Source: Treponema bryantii
GTDB lineage: Bacteria; Spirochaetota; Spirochaetia; Treponematales; Treponemataceae
Direction of reading: 5' to 3'
DNA length: 64,000 nucleotides
NCBI RefSeq assembly: GCF_900113965.1
Contig: NZ_FORI01000007.1
Span: 62,001-126,000, forward strand
The notes beneath the pieces were generated by a model. It saw only the letters and a list, made by a program, of their open reading frames with translations. It was not told the DNA's origin and ran no database searches. The first letter of the stretch is position 1. Every line of letters begins with the position of its first letter. Below are positions 58,819 to 64,000 of the stretch, piece after piece. A program made the translations under genes and the position numbers.

Positions 58819-59536
58819 CACGGCTGATTACAACAATGCGCCAGGGAAGGAATTTTCCGCTTGCTTTAAGGGCATCTGTTGCAGCACGTTCAAGTCCTCC
58901 GCAGCAGGGAACTTCCATTCTCACAATAGTAAGACTCTTTATGTTGTTCTGACTTATGATCGCTGTAAGCTTTTCTGTGTAGTCGCCTTCATCTAGTTTT
59001 GGACAGCCGACGAGCGTAATGTGATTCTTGATAAAATCCCTATGGAAAGCAGCGTATGCATAGGCTGTACAGTCAGCGGCAATCAGAAGATTTGCATTTT
59101 CATAAAAAGGTGCCTGAACAGGAAGCAGTTTGATTTGAACCGGCCACTGCATCAGTTCGCTTTTTACAGCGGTTTTCTCTGAAGATTCATTTTCTGAGTC
59201 ACATGAGGTCTGAACTCGATTAAACGTATGCATTGCACTTCCAGGGCAGCCGCCTGTGTGAGGATGAGCCATGGGAGCACCCGATGCCTGCTGAGCGAGA
59301 ATCTGTTTTCTCATTTCAACAGCAGCCGGATTATATTCTGCACTTTCGCGCTCTTCAATAGTAATTGCATTTGCAGGGCAAGCAGGGAGACAGTCTCCAA
59401 AACCATCGCAAAAATCATCACGCAAAAGATGTGCCTTTCCATTTTCCATAACAATTGCATTTTCGTGGCAGGCAGAAGCACATAAACCACAACCAGTGCA
59501 TTTTTCTTCATCAATCTTAACAATCTTTCTAATCAT
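58793..59536 (-). CDS. 4Fe-4S ferredoxin-like protein
   Basis: 247 residues. First cluster C13-x2-C16-x2-C19-x3-C23 is complete. The second, C43-x5-C49-x3-C53P, has Phe46 where the second Cys would be. The C-terminal half (MQWPVQIKLLPVQAPFYENA, LLIAADCTAYAYAAFHRDF, VPCCGGLERA) is typical of a family often found beside Crp/Fnr regulators in anaerobes and spirochaetes. Divergent from the Crp/Fnr gene, consistent with redox control. Confidence 0.8.
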   Translation of the reverse strand: MIRKIVKIDEEKCTGCGLCASACHENAIVMENGKAHLLRDDFCDGFGDCLPACPANAITIEERESAEYNPAAVEMRKQILAQQASGAPMAHPHTGGCPGSAMHTFNRVQTSCDSENESSEKTAVKSELMQWPVQIKLLPVQAPFYENANLLIAADCTAYAYAAFHRDFIKNHITLVGCPKLDEGDYTEKLTAIISQNNIKSLTIVRMEVPCCGGLERAATDALKASGKFLPWRIVVISRDGEILESD

Positions 59537-59596
59537 AATTAACCTCGATTTAATCCTTTTTGCAGCTTTAATTTATCAGCAGGTAATGAAAAAGAA

Positions 59597-59612
59597 TGTT
59601 GTTAAAACAACA
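59597..59612. promoter_or_regulatory. palindrome between ferredoxin and Crp/Fnr genes
   Basis: TGTTGTT-AA-AACAACA, perfect 7-nt arms, 23 bases before the regulator start. Candidate operator for the Crp/Fnr-type protein, covering both divergent promoters. Confidence 0.6.
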
Positions 59613-59633
59613 AAATTCAAATAAACTAGAAAT

Positions 59634-60287
59634 ATGAATATCCTTGAACTGATTAAACATCCTCTTTTTACTGGCCTTGATGAAAAAAGCCTGCCAGAGG
59701 CATTAAAGCTTTTTGAAAGTTCAGAAAAGGCTCTAAAGAAAGGGGAGTGTATTTTTAATTCAGGAAGCATAACAGAAGTAATGGGCTTTGTACTTGAAGG
59801 ACGAATTCAAATAGAAAGCACAGATTATTGGGGAAATAAAACTATTATTGATAATCTTGGAAGCGGAAAGGTTTTCGGAGAGACTTATGCCTTAACAGGC
59901 AAACCTTTGATGGTAGATGTTGTTGCTGTTGAAGATTCTAGGATTATGATGATAAAACCTAGGAACATTTTTCTTCACAGCAACAATAAAATTAATTCGG
60001 TTCTGATTAAAAATATTCTGCAGATTAGCATGAATAAAAATCTTCATCTTTCACAGCGTATATTTCATACAAATGCAAAGACAATCAGAGGAAGACTTCT
60101 GGCATATCTTTCATCCTGCCTTCCTGCAAAAAGCCCTCATGCAGAATTTGATATTCCTTATGACAGGCAGCAACTTGCAGATTATTTACAGGTAGACCGT
60201 TCTGCTTTAAGTGCCGAACTCAGCAAAATGAAAGCTGACGGCCTGATTGATTACTGGAAAAATCATTTTAGACTTTTACATATTTGA
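59634..60287 (+). CDS. Crp/Fnr-family transcriptional regulator
   Basis: 217 residues. Residues 10-120 form a cyclic-nucleotide-type beta roll (VLEGRIQIESTDYWGNKTII, LGSGKVFGETYALTG); 150-217 the winged HTH (PYDRQQLADYLQVDRSALSA, then ELSKMKADGLI). No Fnr-type Cys set at the N-terminus. Probably regulates the divergent ferredoxin gene. Confidence 0.85.
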   Translation: MNILELIKHPLFTGLDEKSLPEALKLFESSEKALKKGECIFNSGSITEVMGFVLEGRIQIESTDYWGNKTIIDNLGSGKVFGETYALTGKPLMVDVVAVEDSRIMMIKPRNIFLHSNNKINSVLIKNILQISMNKNLHLSQRIFHTNAKTIRGRLLAYLSSCLPAKSPHAEFDIPYDRQQLADYLQVDRSALSAELSKMKADGLIDYWKNHFRLLHI

Positions 60288-60319
60288 CCCGAAGCTCAAA
60301 ATTTTATTATCTTTTATAT

Positions 60320-60658
60320 ATGACTTACAAATCAAAAAACAACAAAACATGGATTGAAGATGATAACGGTAAACAGATTGCTATTCTTGAATACCCGGAA
60401 GTAAAACCAGGTCTTGTAAATCTTGTTCATACTGAAGTTGCTCCAGAAATGAACGGGCAAGGGCTGGCCGGAAAAATCACTGAATATGTAGCAAATGAAC
60501 TGAGAAAACAGGGGATAAAGGCAGAATTAACCTGTTCATATTCCATCAAATGGTTTTCTAAACATCCTGAATATAATGACATTCTTAGTGATCCTGAAGC
60601 TGAGGCAAAAAAAGCTGCTCAGTTGGCAGGGCCTGCCTGCGGAATTCAGAGAAAGTAA
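60320..60658 (+). CDS. GNAT-type (YjdJ-like) acetyltransferase domain protein
   Basis: 112 residues from ATG 60320; no good ribosome site, and TATATA runs straight into the ATG. LVNLVHTEVAPEMNGQGLAG then KITEYVANELRKQGIKAELT and CSYSIKWFSKHPEY match the short GNAT_2 (YjdJ) family. Substrate unknown. Confidence 0.75.
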   Translation: MTYKSKNNKTWIEDDNGKQIAILEYPEVKPGLVNLVHTEVAPEMNGQGLAGKITEYVANELRKQGIKAELTCSYSIKWFSKHPEYNDILSDPEAEAKKAAQLAGPACGIQRK

Positions 60659-60667
60659 GCTAAATCC

Positions 60668-61234
60668 ATGGAAATAACCTACGTAATCCAGAAATCCCGA
60701 CGACGCTCAATGAGTATCCAGGTGGCAGATGATAAAAAAATCATCGTAAAAGTGCCGCTTGGAACGCCGACCTTTGTTGCAGAAAACTTTATCCGCGAAA
60801 AGAAAGACTGGATTACAAAACAGCTTGAAAAGATTGAAAAGCAGTCAGAACTTGCTGATTCCATGGGCCCGCTCACAGAAGAAGACATCAGCCAAATCAA
60901 AAAACAGGCGAGGATGGTGATTCCGCAAAGGGTAGAGTATTATGCAAAACTCGCCGGCATTTCCTACAATAAAATCTTTATCCGCCTACAGAAGTCTCGC
61001 TGAGGCAGCTGCTCGGTGGACGGGAACCTCAACTTCAACTGCCTGCTTATACTCATGCCTCCCGAAGTTCTAGACAGCGTAGTGGTTCACGAACTCTGCC
61101 ACCGCCGCCACATGAATCATTCCCGCGACTTCTACGACGAAGTGCTCCGCATTTTCCCCGATTACAAGAGATGCAACAAATGGCTCAAGCAAAACGGCGG
61201 CGCGTATTTTAAGAGGGTATTAAAAGAGGATTAA
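60668..61234 (+). pseudogene. YgjP/DUF45-type metallohydrolase interrupted by TGA at a conserved Trp
   Basis: One frame from ATG 60668 to TAA 61234 (188 codons plus stop) is broken only by TGA at 61001-61003. The surrounding residues read RLQKSR-stop-GSCSVDGNLNFN; the family has RWGSCS there, so a Trp codon TGG has become TGA. Upstream part (MEITYVIQKSRRRSMSIQVA) and downstream zinc motif VVHELCHRRHMNHS are both intact. Either a single recent nonsense mutation, UGA read-through, or a sequence error. The family is SprT/M48-like metal-dependent hydrolases. Confidence 0.8.
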
Positions 61235-61249
61235 GTTTCACAATTTGTA

Positions 61250-62173
61250 TTAATCTTTATATTCTTTATATCTTCCTTTATAAGAAAGTCTATCAAATGA
61301 GAGAGAATCAAATTCATAGTTAAAAATATCGACATAATTTCTTTTTCCAATCATTTGAACACATAAATCTTTATATTTGTTACCTTCATAATAATCCAGA
61401 ATTTCTATAACAACTGTTTTCACTTTTTCAGGCAATTTTATTTCATGAAAGTGAACAACATCCTCAAAATCAGAGATTATTGAAAAATTTGATTCAGGAC
61501 TTGTGACCTTAATCTTTTTTAATCTACGATTAGCTTTATATAAATATCTCTTATCAGGATGAACATATCCATTAAGTATTACTAAAGAATTAGTCTTATC
61601 ATGTAAATTTACTTCAATCTTCATATTACCTGGCTCTTTTGACGTGGCCCAAGGAATTGCATTGTATTTAAAAAGTTGAACATCAACTTCGTTGCAATAA
61701 CAATAAAAATGGGATGCATCAAAAGTATCATAAGTAATCTTCCCATTTTTACCAGCTTCTACCAAGTAATCAGGGACTATAACTGTTGAATCCCAGTATT
61801 GTGTCCACCAACTTTTATCTTTTATATATTTATTGTATTCATTTTCTTTTATAAATGAACTTCCAAAATTAAACTCCGATGCTGACTCAGGATAATAAAT
61901 ATCTTTTAATGAATGATAAAGAAAATAATTTGAACCATAAATTACATACATTTTTGTACCGCAATATGACGTACTGTACCATCCTTCAGAATCCAGATTA
62001 TACTCATTATAGTTTCTGACTTGGTAATAATTATCAAATCTCATTCCTATTTTATCACCAATTTTAAATACATCATAAGGACATCCTGTATGGAAATTAT
62101 CATCTATCTCGAATGAAAATGATTGAAATGCTAGTATAAACGAAAATGAAAATAAGATTACTTTTTTATTCAT
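61250..62173 (-). CDS. secreted protein with NGY-type (NADase-type glycan-binding-like) domain
   Basis: 307 residues. Signal peptide to about residue 21 (AFQSFS). Residues 200-290, LVILNGYVHPDKRYLYKANR then RLKKIKV and IEILDYYEGNKYKDLCV, resemble a beta-sandwich domain annotated as NADase-type glycan-binding in spirochaete surface proteins. The N-terminal part is Tyr/Trp-rich. AT-rich compared with the patatin next to it. Likely surface-exposed. Confidence 0.6.
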   Translation of the reverse strand: MNKKVILFSFSFILAFQSFSFEIDDNFHTGCPYDVFKIGDKIGMRFDNYYQVRNYNEYNLDSEGWYSTSYCGTKMYVIYGSNYFLYHSLKDIYYPESASEFNFGSSFIKENEYNKYIKDKSWWTQYWDSTVIVPDYLVEAGKNGKITYDTFDASHFYCYCNEVDVQLFKYNAIPWATSKEPGNMKIEVNLHDKTNSLVILNGYVHPDKRYLYKANRRLKKIKVTSPESNFSIISDFEDVVHFHEIKLPEKVKTVVIEILDYYEGNKYKDLCVQMIGKRNYVDIFNYEFDSLSFDRLSYKGRYKEYKD

Positions 62174-62268
62174 AAAAACCTCATCAGTTAGTTCATTGAA
62201 TATTATATTATAACATCATAATATAAAATAATTCAATTTACTTATTATTTAGTAAAAAAGGTGAAATT

Positions 62269-63114
62269 ATGCAAAAAGGTCTTGTGATGGAAGGCGGAGC
62301 TATGCGCGGCATGTTTACTGCCGGCGTGTGCGATGTGCTTCTGGAAAATGGAATTGATTTTGATGGTGCGATCGGTGTTTCTGCGGGAGCGACCTTTGGC
62401 TGTAATTTTAAGTCTAAGCAGATTGGTCGTGCCATCCGCTATAACAAACGTTTTTCGCACAACTGGCGCTATTGTTCCTTCCGTTCATTTTTCCTGACCG
62501 GCGATCTTTACGGTGCCGATTTCTGCTACAATCAGCTTCCAAATAAACTTGATATTTTTGATACTGAAACTTACAGTGCCAATCCGCTGAAATTTTACGT
62601 CGTTGCTTCGGACTGCCGCACAGGCCAGCCGGTTATTAAAGAACTCAAAACCTGTGACCAGAATGATTTGACCTGGATGCGGGCCAGTGCGAGTATGCCG
62701 CTTGTTTCTCATGTTGTGAAGATTGACGGCTACGAACTTCTGGACGGCGGCATGACAGAGTCGATTCCGCTCAAAGCTTTTGAAGATATGGGTTATGAAA
62801 AGAATCTTGTAGTTCTGACTCAGCCGCGCGACTTTGTAAAAGAGCCAAGCTCATCACTTGCTCTTATGAAGCTCGCCCTCAGAAAATATCCAAAGATTTA
62901 TGAGGCCATGACCAGACGCCACGAAGTTTACAATCAGGAAAAGGCCTACGTTTTTGAACAGGAAGCCGCCGGAAAATGTTTTGTAATCTGCCCGGAGGCC
63001 CCTCTCAGAATCAGCCGCACCGAAAAAGAGCCGGATGAATTACAGCGTGTTTACGACCTGGGCCGGGCAGAGATGCAGAAAAAACTCGAGGAACTCAGGG
63101 CATTCTTAGTCTAG
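62269..63114 (+). CDS. patatin-like phospholipase
   Basis: 281 residues. GGAMRG (9-14) oxyanion loop, GVSAGA nucleophile motif near 38 and LDGGMTESIP with the catalytic Asp near 160 are intact. It matches RssA/YjjU-type single-domain lipid acyl hydrolases. GC-rich housekeeping-like codon use. Confidence 0.85.
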   Translation: MQKGLVMEGGAMRGMFTAGVCDVLLENGIDFDGAIGVSAGATFGCNFKSKQIGRAIRYNKRFSHNWRYCSFRSFFLTGDLYGADFCYNQLPNKLDIFDTETYSANPLKFYVVASDCRTGQPVIKELKTCDQNDLTWMRASASMPLVSHVVKIDGYELLDGGMTESIPLKAFEDMGYEKNLVVLTQPRDFVKEPSSSLALMKLALRKYPKIYEAMTRRHEVYNQEKAYVFEQEAAGKCFVICPEAPLRISRTEKEPDELQRVYDLGRAEMQKKLEELRAFLV

Positions 63115-63311
63115 TGCCCGATCATAGTATTTGCCCGGTATTCTGCGTTGAGCTGGGCAATTTCTTTTTTACCGTCTATGTACTGCTGATAGTCGATTTC
63201 CATTCCGCCACAGGCACAGCACATTGAACAATCACTGCCACAGCCAAGTGCATCAGCGACAATCTTTTCGCGTTCTTCTTTTGTTGTGTCTTTTATCAGA
63301 ATACTCTTCAT
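63111..63311 (-). CDS. small Cys-rich protein
   Basis: 66 residues from ATG 63311. KDTTKEEREKIVADALGCG followed by CSMCCACGGM resembles a small Cys-cluster protein family of spirochaetes and clostridia. Possible metal or Fe-S binding. Overlaps the patatin stop by four bases tail to tail. Confidence 0.65.
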   Translation of the reverse strand: MKSILIKDTTKEEREKIVADALGCGSDCSMCCACGGMEIDYQQYIDGKKEIAQLNAEYRANTMIGH

Positions 63312-63427
63312 TGACTGCATGTCCTCTTACCTGTATTATATACCTATCTTTATAATAGGTAAATAAATAATATAAAACCAGAAACAGCTTTTGAATTCGC
63401 AATGCGCACCAAGCACGAGGAAATCGG

Positions 63428-64000
63428 ATGTTAAACCAGTTTTCAAGAACAGAATTAATTGTCGGAAAAGAAGCCATGGAGATTCTGAATAACGCACATG
63501 TTGCAGTTTTTGGAATTGGTGGAGTAGGCGGATACACTGTTGAAGCTTTGATCCGCTCTGGAATTCAGCATATAGATCTTATTGATGATGATAAAGTCTG
63601 TCTTACAAATCTGAACCGTCAGATTATTGCAACAAGATCTAGCGTTGGAAAATACAAGGTTGATGTCATGAAGGAGCGGATTCTTGATATCAATCCTCAG
63701 GCAGAAGTGAACGTACATAAGTGTTTTTATCTTCCTGAAACCCGTAATCTCTTTGATTTTACAAAATATGATTATGTCGTAGATGCCGTTGATACCGTTA
63801 CAGCAAAAATCAATTTGATTTTGCAGGCAAAGGAAGCCGGAACTAAAATCATTTCCAGTATGGGGGCCGGAAATAAAATGGATCCGACACAGTTTAAGGT
63901 CGCCGATATTTCCCAGACTTCAGTTTGTCCTCTTGCCAGAGTAATGCGTCAGGAATGTAAAAAGCGGAAAATAAAGAATGTAAAAGTAGTATATTCTACC
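63428..64000 (+). CDS. tcdA: tRNA threonylcarbamoyladenosine dehydratase (partial, runs off the window)
   Basis: 191 codons visible from ATG 63428 (AGGA seven bases upstream). FGIGGVGGYTVEALIRSGI (28-46), LIDDDKVCLTNLNRQI and YDYVVDAVDTVTAK are the adenylation domain of the E1-like ThiF/MoeB/TcdA family; the start NQFSRTELIVGKEAMEIL is typical of TcdA, which converts t6A37 to its cyclic form. Right end missing. Confidence 0.85.
   Translation, partial: MLNQFSRTELIVGKEAMEILNNAHVAVFGIGGVGGYTVEALIRSGIQHIDLIDDDKVCLTNLNRQIIATRSSVGKYKVDVMKERILDINPQAEVNVHKCFYLPETRNLFDFTKYDYVVDAVDTVTAKINLILQAKEAGTKIISSMGAGNKMDPTQFKVADISQTSVCPLARVMRQECKKRKIKNVKVVYST

Noticed and set aside
60668-61234. Selenocysteine at the in-frame TGA
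   Set aside because: The family has Trp, not Cys, at this position, and no SECIS-like hairpin was seen after the TGA.
1-64000. tRNA, rRNA or CRISPR loci and an integrase with att sites
   Set aside because: None was recognised on reading both strands; a tool-based scan would be needed to exclude a tRNA fully.

Overview
The window looks like an accessory-gene-rich stretch of a low-GC host-associated bacterium, most likely a Treponema-like spirochaete. That assignment is inference from overall protein character (paired WYL regulators, small Cys-rich protein, NGY-type surface-domain protein next to a patatin, TcdA) and was not confirmed by any search. No rRNA, tRNA or CRISPR array was seen. The only clear mobile-element traces are an IS21-type istB tail at the left edge and a D5-primase-like remnant at 52968-53132.

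Layout. 1-700: IS21 helper remnant and its terminal region. 709-1986: a DUF4143-type AAA ATPase with four exact-period 23-bp repeats upstream and an apparently leaderless start. 2059-8221: an AT-rich, overlapping three-gene operon of DUF262-family proteins, two of which end in DUF1524/HNH-like nuclease domains; a probable defence module. 8227-11698: PLD-family nuclease and SNF2-like helicase. 11777-19788: a GyrA-coiled-coil-like mini-protein, a DnaB C-terminal-domain homologue, an AddB/AddA-like helicase-nuclease operon and an unknown family. 19863-24235: a low-GC insertion with a UDG-fold-like protein, zinc-ribbon/Sel1, coiled-coil, DUF697-like membrane and small winged-helix-like genes. 24334-31990: a duplicated receiver-like/unknown pair around an ABC-type ATPase, an FlhA-like membrane protein, an AAA+ ATPase-ABC ATPase-phosphoesterase operon and a PD-(D/E)XK protein. 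32027-37979: Abi_2/HEPN protein, an acidic UDG-like protein joined to a WHH-nuclease toxin and its SUKH immunity protein, and a lipoprotein. 38023-45124: two WYL regulators bracketing small membrane proteins, a second UDG-like protein, a duplicated-domain relative of the 19090 gene and a second FlhA-like protein. 45209-51886: two AAA+ ATPases divergent from an exported protein, an autoregulated HTH gene and secreted small proteins. 51995-53132: cysteine hydrolase, DUF523, phage remnant. 53185-58818: ankyrin/Sel1/sigma-region-4 island. 58793-64000: ordinary chromosome (dicluster-like ferredoxin, Crp/Fnr regulator, GNAT, YgjP-like hydrolase interrupted by TGA, surface-domain protein, patatin, TcdA).

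The most notable feature is a regulon written in the DNA. Eleven copies of a 17-bp palindrome, CTATCA-N5-TGATAG or a close variant, lie upstream of separate transcription units between 11.7 and 42.6 kb. In ten of them a plausible -10 hexamer starts 10 or 11 nt beyond the palindrome, so the palindrome occupies the -35 position and no consensus -35 is present. The controlled units include a helicase, AddAB-like nuclease, AAA+ and ABC ATPases, and three stand-alone pieces of core machines: GyrA/ParC coiled coil, DnaB RecA domain and (twice) the FlhA export-gate membrane domain. This suggests one coordinated, undescribed accessory system, perhaps stress- or phage-responsive, rather than a random defence island. 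A second, independent promoter family (AGTC-N3-TAT-N-A-N-TTGACC) marks the ankyrin/sigma-region-4 island.
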